Assembly (NCBI GenBank): GCA_051859505.1
Contig: JBHYFN010000014.1
Location: 1 to 64,000 of the forward strand
Direction of reading: 5' to 3'
Length of the DNA: 64,000 nt
DNA from: JAFIEN01 sp051859505
GTDB taxonomy: Bacteria; Pseudomonadota; Alphaproteobacteria; Rhodobacterales; Rhodobacteraceae
The notes under the pieces are model-generated. The model did not search any database. It was not told the origin of the DNA and was given only the letters and a program-made list of their open reading frames with translations. Position 1 is the stretch's first letter. Every line of letters starts with the position of its first letter. Shown piece after piece: positions 1 through 8,712 of the stretch. The translations under genes were made by a program, and so were the position numbers.

Positions 1-2
1 AC

Positions 3-527
3 CCCGCGCTTGTGCTGCAAGCGGCCGAAATCCTGGCACCCGCACGGCAGATCGGCGCGATGGGGCTGGGCGGGTCGTCCGGCGCGCTGGCGGACGAGAC
101 GGCGAACCGGCTGTTTCGCTACGGCCTGTCCGTCACGCCCCTGACCGATCCCTATCTGGGCCGGATGCATGCCGCCAGCATGAAGCCCGGCGATGTTCTG
201 ATCGCGATCTCGGCCACCGGGCGCACGGCCGAACTGGTCGAGGCGGTCGAACTTGCCCGCCGCTACGGCGCCACGACCATCGCGGTCACGGTGCCCGACA
301 GCGCTTTGGCGCAGGTGGCGGACCTGCCGCTGACGGTCCGGGTCGAGGAATATCCCGACACGCTCAAGCCCACCGCCGCGCGCTATGCCTTTCTGGCCGT
401 GATCGACCTTGTCGCCGCCGCGACCGGCTATCGCATCGGCCCCTCGGCGCGCGAGAATCTGCGGCGGATCAAATACGATGTGCTCACCCGCCGGCAGGGC
501 GAGGTGATGGAACCGCTGGGGGACTAG
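3..527 (+). CDS. MurR/RpiR-family regulator, C-terminal SIS part (5'-truncated)
   Basis: The frame is already open at the window edge and ends at the TAG at 525-527, so only the C-terminal half is present. What is visible is a sugar isomerase (SIS) fold: a glycine/serine loop MGLGGSSGALA near the start and a second phosphate-binding loop ISATGRTAE followed by a Rossmann-like strand. In RpiR-type regulators this domain senses a phosphosugar, and a helix-turn-helix would lie upstream, outside the window. The tail with RENLRRIKYDVLTRR is typical of these regulators rather than of stand-alone SIS isomerases. The stop lies three bases before the next start, so it is probably co-transcribed with the monooxygenase. 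Confidence 0.8.
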   Translation, partial: PALVLQAAEILAPARQIGAMGLGGSSGALADETANRLFRYGLSVTPLTDPYLGRMHAASMKPGDVLIAISATGRTAELVEAVELARRYGATTIAVTVPDSALAQVADLPLTVRVEEYPDTLKPTAARYAFLAVIDLVAAATGYRIGPSARENLRRIKYDVLTRRQGEVMEPLGD

Positions 528-530
528 ACG

Positions 531-2321
531 ATGGCGGAAGCATGGCTGAGGGCCTTTGCCGCAATCGAACCGGCGGCGCGGGCCGCGCTGTTTCACGACG
601 AGGCGATCTGGCGCGATCTGGTGGCCTTCACCTGGAACATCCGCAGCATCAACGGGCCGGAGGCCATCGCCGCCACGATGGCGGAGACCTTCGCCCGGGC
701 CGCGCCCTCGGGCTGGCGGATCGTCGACGGGCCCGAGGTCGAGGGCGAGCCCGACGCCGCCTGGCTGCGGTTCGAAACCCCGCTTGTCGGCGGCTTTGGC
801 CGGGTCGTGCTGCAGGAAGGCAGGGCCATCCGCCTGATGACCATGGCCGAGGATATCCGCGGCCACGAGGAACCCCGGGGCGCCACCCGCCCGCGCGGCA
901 CCACCCACCGCGCCGACCGCGCCCGGCAGACCTGGAGCGAAGCGCGCGCGACGCGCCGCGCCCGGCTGGGCCGCGAGGATCAGCCCGAGGTGCTGATCAT
1001 TGGCGGCGGGCAGGGGGGGCTGGCGCTGGGGGCGCGGCTCAAGGCGCTGGGCGTGCCGGCGCTGATCGTCGAGAAGAACGCCCGCGCCGGCGACAGCTGG
1101 CGCCACCGCTATCGCAGCCTGACGCTGCATGATCCGGTCTGGTACGACCACATGCCCTATCTCGACTTTCCCGAGACATGGCCGGTCTTTACCCCCAAGG
1201 ACCAGATGGGCGACTGGCTCGAGGCCTATGCGCTGGCGCTTGACCTTGATCTGTGGACCGGCTCGCAGGTGCTGCGCGCCCAGCGCGACGGGGCGGGCTG
1301 GGTCGTGACCCTGCGGCGCGAAGACGGGGAGGAGGTCACGCTTACCCCCCGCGATCTGGTCTTTGCCACCGGCGCCTATGGCCCGCCCCGCGCGATCGAC
1401 TGGCCGGGGGCAGAGGGCTTCCGGGGCGCGCTTTACCATTCCAGCGCGCATGACGATGCCCGCCGTTTCGCCGGCAAACGCGCGGTGGTGGTGGGCGGCG
1501 GCTCTTCGGCGCATGACGTGGCGGTCGATCTGTGGGAGGCGGGGGCCGAGGTGACGCTGGTGCAGCGCCGCCCCTCGATCGTCGTGCGCTCTGAAACGCT
1601 GATGGAACTGGGCTTTGCGCTTTATTCCGAAGAGGCGGTCAGGCGCGGCATCACCGTCGACTGGGCCGACAGGATCGGCGCGGCGCTGCCCTATGCCGCC
1701 ATGGCCGAAGGGCAGCGCGCGCTTTACGACCGGATCCGCCTGCGCGACGCCGAGTATTACGCGCGGCTGGCGCAGGCCGGCTATGCCTTCGATTTCGGCG
1801 AGGACGACACCGGGCTGATGATGCGCGCGCTGCGCACCGCCTCGGGCTATTACATCGATGTGGGGGCCTGTTCGCTGATCGCCGAGGGGCAGATCGCCAT
1901 TGCCAGCGGCGCCGGCGTTGCCGAGGTGCTGGCAGAGGGGCTGCGCCTGACCGACGGGCGCGTGCTTGAGGCGGATGTGATCGTGGCCTGCACCGGCTAT
2001 CAGTCGATGAACGAGGCGGTGGCCGGGATCGTGGACCGCGCCACGGCGGAGGCGGTGGGCCCCTGCTGGGGGCTGGGCTCGGGCGTGCGGGGCGATCCGG
2101 GGCCCTGGCAGGGCGAATTGCGCAACATGTGGAAGCCGACGGCCATCGAGGGGCTGTGGTTCCACGGCGGCAACCTGGCCCTGTCGCGCTTCAACTCGCG
2201 GCTTCTGGCGCTGCAGCTCAAGGCGCGCAGCCTTGGCCTGCCGGTGGTGGTCGATGGGCGGCCGGCGCCCCTCGGGGGATCAGGGGCGCCGCCGCCGCCC
2301 GCCGCTCAGAGCGGCTTGTAG
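531..2321 (+). CDS. Flavin-containing monooxygenase with N-terminal NTF2/SnoaL-like domain
   Basis: This 596-residue protein has two parts. Residues about 1-115 look like an NTF2/SnoaL-like cone fold. From about residue 150 there is an FAD-binding Rossmann motif (IIGGGQGGLALGARL) and near residue 320 a second dinucleotide motif (VVVGGGSSAHDVAV), expected to bind NADPH. This two-nucleotide layout is that of FMO/YUCCA-like flavoprotein monooxygenases that oxygenate small organic nitrogen or sulfur compounds; the substrate cannot be read from sequence. It starts three bases after the SIS-domain regulator, suggesting that the regulator controls it. Its last 16 bases overlap the convergent ridA-like gene. 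Cytoplasmic, with no signal peptide. Confidence 0.85.
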   Translation: MAEAWLRAFAAIEPAARAALFHDEAIWRDLVAFTWNIRSINGPEAIAATMAETFARAAPSGWRIVDGPEVEGEPDAAWLRFETPLVGGFGRVVLQEGRAIRLMTMAEDIRGHEEPRGATRPRGTTHRADRARQTWSEARATRRARLGREDQPEVLIIGGGQGGLALGARLKALGVPALIVEKNARAGDSWRHRYRSLTLHDPVWYDHMPYLDFPETWPVFTPKDQMGDWLEAYALALDLDLWTGSQVLRAQRDGAGWVVTLRREDGEEVTLTPRDLVFATGAYGPPRAIDWPGAEGFRGALYHSSAHDDARRFAGKRAVVVGGGSSAHDVAVDLWEAGAEVTLVQRRPSIVVRSETLMELGFALYSEEAVRRGITVDWADRIGAALPYAAMAEGQRALYDRIRLRDAEYYARLAQAGYAFDFGEDDTGLMMRALRTASGYYIDVGACSLIAEGQIAIASGAGVAEVLAEGLRLTDGRVLEADVIVACTGYQSMNEAVAGIVDRATAEAVGPCWGLGSGVRGDPGPWQGELRNMWKPTAIEGLWFHGGNLALSRFNSRLLALQLKARSLGLPVVVDGRPAPLGGSGAPPPPAAQSGL

Positions 2322-2668
2322 GCGATGGCCTCGATCTCGACCGCGATGTCGATCATCAGCCGCGACTCGGCGGTCGAACGCGCGGGCGGATTTTCGGGAA
2401 AGAACTCCGCATATGCCGCGTTGAAGGCCGGGAAATCCTCGCGGTCGCGCAGCCAGACCGTCGTTTTCACGACATCTGCCAGGGAACAGCCCGACATTTC
2501 CAGGCAAGACTTTACATTCTCCAGCACAGCCCGGGTTTCCGCCGCAACGCCGCCCTCTACCATCTTGCCGTCGATCACGGGCACCTGGCCCGAGACGAAG
2601 ACGAAATCGCCCGCCCGCACCGCAGGGCTGAGGGGCACATGGGACGTGCCGAAATGCTCTTTGCTCAT
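2306..2668 (-). CDS. RidA family enamine/imine deaminase
   Basis: A 120-residue protein of the RidA/YjgF/UK114 family, which hydrolyses reactive enamine or imine intermediates released by PLP enzymes. Family landmarks are the VRAGDFVFVSGQVP strand, the KTTVWLRDREDFPAFNAAY segment, the PPARST arginine that corresponds to the catalytic Arg, and the closing VEIEAIA strand. The start at 2668 is preferred over longer options because an AAGGAAGG ribosome-binding site precedes it and the protein then has the usual family length. It is convergent with the monooxygenase (16-base overlap) and divergent from the SDR gene. Confidence 0.9.
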   Translation of the reverse strand: MSKEHFGTSHVPLSPAVRAGDFVFVSGQVPVIDGKMVEGGVAAETRAVLENVKSCLEMSGCSLADVVKTTVWLRDREDFPAFNAAYAEFFPENPPARSTAESRLMIDIAVEIEAIAYKPL

Positions 2669-2781
2669 GGGGTACCTTCCTTGGAGTGTCCTCGATTGCC
2701 GTAGCGGAGCTAACACAGGCCGAAGGCGCGGGCCAAGGGAAACCGGACGCAAGCAAACCGGTCGCGACGTCAGGAGGGAAG

Positions 2782-3528
2782 ATGCAGGGGCTTGAAGGCA
2801 AACGGGTCGTGCTGACCGGGGCAGGTGGCGGGCTGGGGCGGGCGCTGGTGGGGGCCTTCGCGGCGGCGGGGGCTCATGTGGTGGCCTGCGACCGACCGGG
2901 CTGGCCGGCGGCGGGGGCCGAACGGGTTGCGTTCGACCTGACGGATCGCGAGGCGGTGGCCCGGGCCGCGGCGACGATCCTGGCGGGCGGCACGCCGGAT
3001 ATCCTGATCCTCAACGCGGGCGTGACCGAGGCGCTGACGCTGGACGAGATGACAGATGCCGCTCTGGCGGCCGAAATTGAGGCCAATTTCGGCGGCACCG
3101 TGGCGCTGGTGCAGGCGCTGCGCCCCGCGATGCGCGCGCGGGGCGGGGCGATGGTCTTTGTCGCTTCGGTCAATGCCGGGGCGCATTTCGGAAATCCCGC
3201 CTATTCGGCGGCGAAGGCCGCCTTGCTGGCCATCATGCGCGCCGTCGCGGTCGAAGAGGGACGGCACGGGATCCGGGCCAATGCCGTCGTGCCCGGCTCG
3301 ATCCGCACCCATGCCTGGGACGCCCGGATCGCCGCCGATGCAGGCGTGCTCAAGCGGGTCTCGAAGCTCTATCCGCTGGGGCGGATCGTGACGCCCGAAG
3401 AGGTCGCGGCCGCGATCCTGTTTCTGGCCTCGCCCCTGTCCTCGGGGATCACGGGGGCGACGCTTGCCGTGGATGCGGGCCTCTCGGCCGGCAATCTGCC
3501 GTTTCTATCCGCGATCGGCGGGGGGTGA
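2782..3528 (+). CDS. SDR family NAD(P)-dependent oxidoreductase
   Basis: A classical short-chain dehydrogenase of 248 residues. The N-terminus carries the cofactor loop TGAGGGLGRAL, followed by the structural LNAG motif and the catalytic Ser...Tyr-x-x-x-Lys set in FVASVNAG...AYSAAKAALL. The C-terminal GxTLAVDAGLSAG is the usual end of this class. The start at 2782 is chosen because AGGAGGGA sits just upstream; an in-frame upstream start would add a non-homologous tail. The substrate is unknown. Acidic residues after the second strand (VACDRPG) suggest a preference for NAD(H), but this is inference. Confidence 0.9.
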   Translation: MQGLEGKRVVLTGAGGGLGRALVGAFAAAGAHVVACDRPGWPAAGAERVAFDLTDREAVARAAATILAGGTPDILILNAGVTEALTLDEMTDAALAAEIEANFGGTVALVQALRPAMRARGGAMVFVASVNAGAHFGNPAYSAAKAALLAIMRAVAVEEGRHGIRANAVVPGSIRTHAWDARIAADAGVLKRVSKLYPLGRIVTPEEVAAAILFLASPLSSGITGATLAVDAGLSAGNLPFLSAIGGG

Positions 3529-3529
3529 G

Positions 3530-3558
3530 GCGGCAGAAATTTGCAAAATTTCTGCCGC
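3530..3558. repeat. AT-centred palindrome at gene end
   Basis: Perfect 13-base arms (GCGGCAGAAATTT and its complement) around a 3-base spacer, starting two bases after the SDR stop. It belongs to a family of similar palindromes found at gene ends throughout the window. No T-run follows it, so it is not a textbook intrinsic terminator, although it may end transcription from both sides. Confidence 0.8.
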
Positions 3559-3615
3559 GCGCCCGCGACGCGGGAGGCCCCCTTGCCCGTCGCGGCGTTG
3601 CGGCCCGGGCCGCGG

Positions 3616-5433
3616 CTAAAGCGGCGCGCAGGCCGCCTCGAGCCAGTCGCGCGCAGGCCCTTCGACCCGCGGCCCGACCCGCCGCCGCACCTCGGCGTGA
3701 TAGGCGTCGATCCAGGCGCGTTCCTCCTGCGACAGCATCCCGGCGAGGATGAGGCGCCGGTCGAAGGGCACATAGGTCAGCGTCTCGAAATCGCGCATCT
3801 CGCGGTCGTCGGCCCCGGGCAGGGAAGGGGCCTCGCGCACCACGATCAGGTTCTCGATCCGGATGCCGAAGGCGCCCGCGCGGTAATAGCCGGGTTCGTT
3901 CGACAGGATCATCCCGGGCTCCAGCACCACGTCCGACACCCGCGACAGGCGCTGCGGCCCTTCGTGAACCGACAGATAGACCCCCACGCCATGACCCGTG
4001 CCGTGATCGTAATCCTGCCCCGCCAGCCAAAGCGGATAGCGCGCCAGCGCATCGAGATGGGCCCCGGTCACGCCTTTGGGAAACCGCGCCCGGCTGATCG
4101 CGATCATGCCGCGCAAGACGCGGGTATAGCAGGCGGGCGCCTCGTCGGGCGGGGGGCCGACGGCAATGGTGCGGGTGATATCGGTCGTGCCGTCAAGGTA
4201 TTGGCCGCCCGAATCCACCAGCAAGAGATCGCCGGGCGCGATCGCCCGGTCGGTTTCCTCGGTGACGCGGTAATGGACGATGGCCCCGTTGGGACCGGAG
4301 CCTGCGATCGTCTCGAAGCTGATGTCGCGCAGGGCATTGGTGGCCCGGCGGAACGCCTCGAGCGCGCGGACCGTTGCAATCTCCGTCAACTGGCCCTTCG
4401 GCGCCTCCTCGTCAAGCCAGGCGAGAAACTGTATCATTGCGACGGCATCCCGCAGATGCGCCTCGCGCGTTCCCGCGATCTCGACCTCCGTCTTGCAGGC
4501 CTTGGGCAAGAGACAGGGATCGGTGCCGAAGACCACCTCGACCCCGGCCGCGACCAGGCGGTCGAGCACGGCGCGAGGCGCGGTCTTGGGGTAGAGCCTG
4601 ACCGGGCCTTCGAGCGCATCGAGCGCCGGAAGGAACGCGTCCTCGGGCACGACCGATACCTCGTCTCCGAAATGGCCCGACAAGGCGGCCGCCTTTCCGG
4701 GCAGGGCAAAGAGGCTGACCCGGCCGTCGCCATGCAGAAGGGCAAAGCTCTGCGGCACGGGGTTGCGGGGAATATCCGCGCCGCGGATGTTGAGCAGCCA
4801 GGCGATGCTGTCGGGTTGGGTCAGGATCGCAGCGCTCTGCCCCGCATCGCGCAAGGACCTGGCGAGCCGCGCGCGTTTTGATCCGTGATCCTCGCCGCCG
4901 AATTCCTCCGGCCAGGCGAAGAAGGGCGCGTCGGGCCGGGGCGGGCGATCGGTCCAGAGGGGGTCGATCAGGTTCGGGCCGGGCCGGAGGGAAATGCCCT
5001 GCGGGGAAAGCGCCTTTTCCAGCGTCCGGAGTTCGTCCACGGTATGCAGCCAGGGATCATAGCCGACAAGGACATCGCCTTCCTCTCTGCCCTTGCCCGC
5101 GAATTCCTCGATCAGCCAATCGGCCAGCTTCACTTCGGGCCAGGGCACGGGCGTGAAGTCTGGGGCGACCTGGGTCTGAACCTGCAGGCGGTAACGCCCG
5201 TCGATGAAGACGCCGGCCTTTTCGTGTGTGATCACGGCAAAGCCTGCCGATCCGGTGAAGCCCGTGAGCCAGGCCAGACGTTCGTCGCAGGGTGCGAGAT
5301 ATTCACCCTGCCAGGCATCGGCATGTGGTACCAGGCAGGCGTCAAGGCCCGCGGCGGCCAGCGAGGCGCGCAGGGAGGCGAGGCGGGGCGGGCCCTGATC
5401 GGGGCGGGTCGTGACCTCGAATGTCTGAAACAT
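3616..5433 (-). CDS. Xaa-Pro aminopeptidase (aminopeptidase P, M24B family)
   Basis: A 605-residue three-domain aminopeptidase P that removes an N-terminal residue preceding proline. The first about 300 residues are the two creatinase-like domains (VPHADAWQGEY, WLTGFTGSAGFAVI); the C-terminal half is the pita-bread metallopeptidase. Metal ligands are visible: Asp in LVDSGGQYLDGTTDITRT (two Asp), His in DHGTGHGVG, Glu in SNEPGYY and Glu in GIRIENL. An AGGAAGGA site lies just upstream of the ATG at 5433. It is cytoplasmic, with length usual for the long bacterial/eukaryotic APP1-like form. It lies upstream of nothing on its strand and is separated from cobT by a double hairpin. Confidence 0.93.
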   Translation of the reverse strand: MFQTFEVTTRPDQGPPRLASLRASLAAAGLDACLVPHADAWQGEYLAPCDERLAWLTGFTGSAGFAVITHEKAGVFIDGRYRLQVQTQVAPDFTPVPWPEVKLADWLIEEFAGKGREEGDVLVGYDPWLHTVDELRTLEKALSPQGISLRPGPNLIDPLWTDRPPRPDAPFFAWPEEFGGEDHGSKRARLARSLRDAGQSAAILTQPDSIAWLLNIRGADIPRNPVPQSFALLHGDGRVSLFALPGKAAALSGHFGDEVSVVPEDAFLPALDALEGPVRLYPKTAPRAVLDRLVAAGVEVVFGTDPCLLPKACKTEVEIAGTREAHLRDAVAMIQFLAWLDEEAPKGQLTEIATVRALEAFRRATNALRDISFETIAGSGPNGAIVHYRVTEETDRAIAPGDLLLVDSGGQYLDGTTDITRTIAVGPPPDEAPACYTRVLRGMIAISRARFPKGVTGAHLDALARYPLWLAGQDYDHGTGHGVGVYLSVHEGPQRLSRVSDVVLEPGMILSNEPGYYRAGAFGIRIENLIVVREAPSLPGADDREMRDFETLTYVPFDRRLILAGMLSQEERAWIDAYHAEVRRRVGPRVEGPARDWLEAACAPL

Positions 5434-5464
5434 GGACGTTCCTTCCTGTCGCCGGGGGTGGGGG

Positions 5465-5517
5465 CAAGAATTTTCGTCGAAAATTCTTGATTCAAAAATC
5501 TTCGGAGAAGATTTTTG
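5465..5517. repeat. Tandem pair of AT-rich hairpins between pepP-like gene and cobT
   Basis: Two neighbouring inverted repeats: 10-base arms CAAGAATTTT with a 5-base loop (5465-5489), then 11-base arms CAAAAATCTTC with a 3-base loop (5493-5517). The outer flanks GGGGC and GCCCC also pair, so the whole element can fold as one long stem. It begins four bases beyond the cobT stop (on the minus strand) and may terminate cobT transcription. Confidence 0.75.
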
Positions 5518-5521
5518 CCCC

Positions 5522-7393
5522 CTATGCCACGCGGTTCATCCCCAGGACCCGCGCGCGCTTGCGCGGATCGGTATCGAAGAGCGCGGCCAGCTGTTCGGTC
5601 ATCGCACCGGCCAACTGGTCCACATCCGTTATCGTTACCGCGCGCTGGTAGTAGCGTGTCACGTCATGACCGATGCCGACCGCGATCAGCTCGACGGCGC
5701 GCCGCTTTTCGACCATGGCGATCACGTCGCGCAGGTGCTTTTCCAGATAGTTCGCCGCATTGACCGACAGGGTGGAATCGTCGACCGGAGCCCCGTCCGA
5801 GATCACCATCAGGATCTTGCGCGCCTCGCGGCGGGCCAGCATCCGTCGATGCGCCCATTCCAGCGCTTCGCCGTCGATATTCTCCTTCAAAAGGCCCTCT
5901 TTCATCATCAGGCCCAGATTCTCGCGCGTGCGGCGCCAGGGTGCGTCGGCGCTCTTGTAGATGATGTGGCGCAGATCGTTCAGCCGCCCCGGCTGGGCCG
6001 GGCGGCCCTCGGCCAGCCATTTCTCGCGGCTCTGGCCGCCTTTCCAGGCCTTTGTGGTAAAGCCCAGGATCTCGACCTTCACCGCACAGCGTTCCAGCGT
6101 GCGCGCCAGCACATCGGCGCAGATCGCCGCGATCGAGATCGGCCGGCCCCGCATCGAGCCGGAATTGTCCAGCAGCAGCGTCACGCAGGTGTCGCGGAAT
6201 TCGGTGTCCTTCTCGACCTTGAAGGACAAGGGCGTCGTCGGGTTGGCCACGACCCGCGCCAGCCGTCCGGCGTCGAGGATGCCCTCTTCGCGGTCGAATT
6301 CCCAGCTGCGGTTCTGCTGGGCCTGCAGGCGGCGCTGCAGCTTGTTGGCCAGCCGCGAGACCGCGCCTTTCAGCGGGTCGAGCTGCTGGTCGAGATAGGC
6401 CCGCAGCCGTTCAAGCTCGGCCGCTTCGGCCAGATCCTCGGCCGCGACCACCTCGTCGAAATCGCTGCGATAGACCTTGTAGAGCGGGTCCGCCTCCGAG
6501 GCGGGGGCAGGGGCGGGCGGCTCCATCGGGGCTTCGCCCTCGGGCATCTCGGCCTCTTCGCTGGCCTCGCTGTCGGCCTCGTCCTCCATGCTGACCTGGG
6601 CTTGGGCGTCGTCCTGCTGGGTCTCCTGGCTTTGCTCGGGGCTGGCCTCGGCCTCGTCGCCGTCGTCCTCGCCCTGGCTTTCGGGTTCGTCCTGGTCGTC
6701 GGTGCCGTCTTCGGCCTCGTCCTCGCGATCCTCGTCCTCGCGGTCGGGATCGTCGCCAAGCTGGTCGCCATAGCCCAGATCCTCGATCAGGCTGCGCGCG
6801 AATTTCGCGAAGGCGCGCTGGTCCCCCAGCACATCGTCAAGTCCTTCCAGCCGGTCGGCGCAATGCTCCTCGAGGAACCCCCGCCAGAGGTTGAGCACAT
6901 TGTCGGCGCCTTGCGGCAGGTCGCGCCCGGTCGCAAGCTGGCGCACCAGATATCCGGCGGCCGTCGCCAGCGGCGCATCTGCCGCCTCGCGGATCTGGTC
7001 ATAGCCCTTGCGCCGCGCCTCGGCGCCGATCCTGGCGTCGATATTGCCGGCCGTGCCGGGCATGTGGCGCGCGCCCACCGCTTCGATCCGGGCCGTCTCG
7101 AGCGCGTCATAGATGTCGCGGGCCATGCCCCCCTGTGGCTGATAGCGGGCGGCCACCGCGGCATCGTGATAGCGATGGCGCAGCGCAAAGGCATCGGCCG
7201 TGCCGCGTGCGAGCAGCACTTCGTCGCGCGTCATGCGCCGGCTGACCTGCGGCAGGCGCACCGTATCTCCCGAAAGCCCCGGCGGATCGACGCTGTAGCT
7301 GACCGTCAGGTCAGGGTCGTCGGCCATGACCTTGGTGGCCTCGGCGAGGGCCTTCTTGAACGGATCGGCGGGGTTGTCGCTGGGTTTGTTCAT
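5522..7393 (-). CDS. cobT: Cobaltochelatase subunit CobT
   Basis: Large AAA+-associated subunit of the aerobic cobaltochelatase, which with CobS powers insertion of cobalt into hydrogenobyrinic acid a,c-diamide by CobN during vitamin B12 synthesis. The 623-residue protein has the expected order: an alpha-helical N-terminal domain, a very acidic linker (about residues 205-305, runs of Asp/Glu), then a C-terminal von Willebrand A-type domain with the metal-binding DNSGSMRG motif near residue 407. Length and layout match the family. Its partner cobS lies 1.3 kb upstream on the same strand, separated by a gene on the opposite strand, so the two are not a simple operon here. Confidence 0.95.
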   Translation of the reverse strand: MNKPSDNPADPFKKALAEATKVMADDPDLTVSYSVDPPGLSGDTVRLPQVSRRMTRDEVLLARGTADAFALRHRYHDAAVAARYQPQGGMARDIYDALETARIEAVGARHMPGTAGNIDARIGAEARRKGYDQIREAADAPLATAAGYLVRQLATGRDLPQGADNVLNLWRGFLEEHCADRLEGLDDVLGDQRAFAKFARSLIEDLGYGDQLGDDPDREDEDREDEAEDGTDDQDEPESQGEDDGDEAEASPEQSQETQQDDAQAQVSMEDEADSEASEEAEMPEGEAPMEPPAPAPASEADPLYKVYRSDFDEVVAAEDLAEAAELERLRAYLDQQLDPLKGAVSRLANKLQRRLQAQQNRSWEFDREEGILDAGRLARVVANPTTPLSFKVEKDTEFRDTCVTLLLDNSGSMRGRPISIAAICADVLARTLERCAVKVEILGFTTKAWKGGQSREKWLAEGRPAQPGRLNDLRHIIYKSADAPWRRTRENLGLMMKEGLLKENIDGEALEWAHRRMLARREARKILMVISDGAPVDDSTLSVNAANYLEKHLRDVIAMVEKRRAVELIAVGIGHDVTRYYQRAVTITDVDQLAGAMTEQLAALFDTDPRKRARVLGMNRVA

Positions 7394-7451
7394 GGCCCAG
7401 ATAAAGCACCCCGGCCGTCGGGGAGCAAGGGCCTCGGCCGCCGGCTCGCAG

Positions 7452-7499
7452 CCCTGTCAGTGGCCCTGTCAGTGGCCCTGTCAGCGACCCTGTCAGCAG
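7452..7499. repeat. Tandem repeat, four copies of a 12-bp unit
   Basis: Four adjacent 12-bp units beginning CCCTGTCAG, the first two identical and the last two differing in the final bases. It lies in the 262-base region between the divergent cobT and FMN-reductase genes. Apart from this repeat and a short GCGCATGCGC palindrome at 7571-7580, nothing else is recognisable in that gap. Confidence 0.85.
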
Positions 7500-7655
7500 C
7501 CTCATCCGCGGTCGACGGCGCGCGCGGTTCGGGCCGGTTCGGCGGCTCTGCAAAGTCAAAGGGAGTCTGTGCGCATGCGCGCAGAGACCTGTCTTGTCTT
7601 GCCGCTTTGGCGCGCACATCTGTAGCTCGCAACGACCAACCCAATGGAGAGTTCC

Positions 7656-8261
7656 ATGACCACCCCCAGAATCGCCGTCATCATCGGCTCGACCCGCCAA
7701 ACCCGTTTCGCCGACATTCCGGCCGCCTGGATCAAGGCAGAGGCCGAGGCGCGCGGCGATATGGAGGTCGAACTGGTCGACCTGCGCGATTTCGACCTGC
7801 CGCTCTTTGACGAGGTCGCCTCGAACGCCTGGGCGCCGTCGCAATCCGAGGCCGCTCAGGCCTGGCAGAAGAAGATCGGCAGCTTCGACGGCTACATCTT
7901 CGTCGTGGCCGAATACAACCGCTCGATCACCGGCGCGCTGAAGAACGCGCTGGATCAGGCCTATGTCGAATGGGCGCGCAAACCCTTTACCGTGATGGGC
8001 TATGGCTCGATGGGCGCCAGTTCGGCCACGCAGCATCTGCGCACGATCGGGGTCGAGCTGCAGATGGTGCCGACGCGCAATGCGGTGCATCTGGGCGGCA
8101 GCGATTTCTTCAAGGTTCACAACGGCTTTGGCGGCTCGGGCGATATGGCCGATGTCGCGCCCGTGATCGCGCCTTCGGCGACGGCGGCGCTGGACGATCT
8201 GGTCTGGTGGGCCAAGGCCACGATGGCCGCGCGTCGGGACGAGGTCGCCGAGGCGGCCTGA
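7656..8261 (+). CDS. NADPH-dependent FMN reductase
   Basis: A 201-residue flavodoxin-fold reductase. The N-terminal IAVIIGSTRQTRF loop binds the FMN phosphate, and the FVVAEYNRSITGALKNALDQ segment is the family signature for the flavin isoalloxazine site. Such enzymes transfer electrons from NAD(P)H to FMN or quinones in the cytoplasm. The start at 7656 is preferred over an in-frame ATG 12 bases earlier because GGAGAG then sits at proper spacing. It is transcribed opposite to the flanking cob genes and ends at a strong hairpin (8283-8310). Confidence 0.9.
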   Translation: MTTPRIAVIIGSTRQTRFADIPAAWIKAEAEARGDMEVELVDLRDFDLPLFDEVASNAWAPSQSEAAQAWQKKIGSFDGYIFVVAEYNRSITGALKNALDQAYVEWARKPFTVMGYGSMGASSATQHLRTIGVELQMVPTRNAVHLGGSDFFKVHNGFGGSGDMADVAPVIAPSATAALDDLVWWAKATMAARRDEVAEAA

Positions 8262-8282
8262 TCGCCCGGCTCCGAAACCGTC

Positions 8283-8310
8283 AAGGGCCGCCCTGCGAGG
8301 GGCGGCCCTT
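8283..8310 (+). terminator. Hairpin terminator after FMN reductase
   Basis: Perfect 11-bp stem AAGGGCCGCCC with a 6-base loop, 21 bases after the reductase stop, ending in CTT/CTTC rather than a full T-run. The A-rich left foot and T-containing right foot would allow function in either direction, so it may also stop transcripts from the convergent small membrane protein gene. Confidence 0.75.
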
Positions 8311-8379
8311 CTTCGTGTGTCTGAAGCAGATGGCCCAAAGAGCGCCTATGCTCTACAGGTTATGAAACAAATTGGGGAG

Positions 8380-8709
8380 CTACCTCCACCACCGAGCAGA
8401 CGACTCTTCTAGAGACCGCTGCATCTCGGAAAGTGCCTTTCCGTCAGCAGCTTCGTCGGTGTGCTCGTGCAAGAGCCGCAACAATTCGAGTTCGATCATC
8501 TTGGTCTCAAGAGTATCGAAACGGATCATCACTGCACAAACTGCCCACCCTACCAAGGCACCAAGGAATGCTCCGGCGAAGCCGTCGAAGGCGAAGTATG
8601 CTGATGCACTGATGGCCGGGATCCACCAAAGTCGATCCCAGACACTTGGCCTTGAGCGAAGTCTTTTCCAAAGCGCCGCATGAAGTTCCTTGGCGGCATG
8701 ATGGTCCAT
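8380..8709 (-). CDS. Small predicted membrane protein of unknown function
   Basis: A 109-residue protein I do not recognise. After an Arg/Trp-rich N-terminus, residues about 28-62 form one long or two short hydrophobic segments (AFDGFAGAFLGALVGW, AVCAVMI), followed by a charged helical tail of about 45 residues that could form a coiled coil. The ATG is three bases beyond the cobS stop, suggesting translational coupling with cobS. Base composition is slightly less GC-rich than neighbours. An overlapping open frame on the plus strand exists, but the minus-strand frame fits the operon and gives a plausible membrane topology. Confidence 0.55.
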   Translation of the reverse strand: MDHHAAKELHAALWKRLRSRPSVWDRLWWIPAISASAYFAFDGFAGAFLGALVGWAVCAVMIRFDTLETKMIELELLRLLHEHTDEAADGKALSEMQRSLEESSARWWR

Positions 8710-8712
8710 GAC

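Noticed and set aside
5432..7810. 792-codon open frame opposite cobT
   Set aside because: It mirrors cobT codon by codon. Long antisense frames arise here because third positions are nearly all G or C, and the translation has no domain.
8372..8683. 103-codon plus-strand frame over the small membrane protein gene
   Set aside because: Ser/Lys-rich with no domain; the minus-strand frame is coupled to cobS and has membrane segments.
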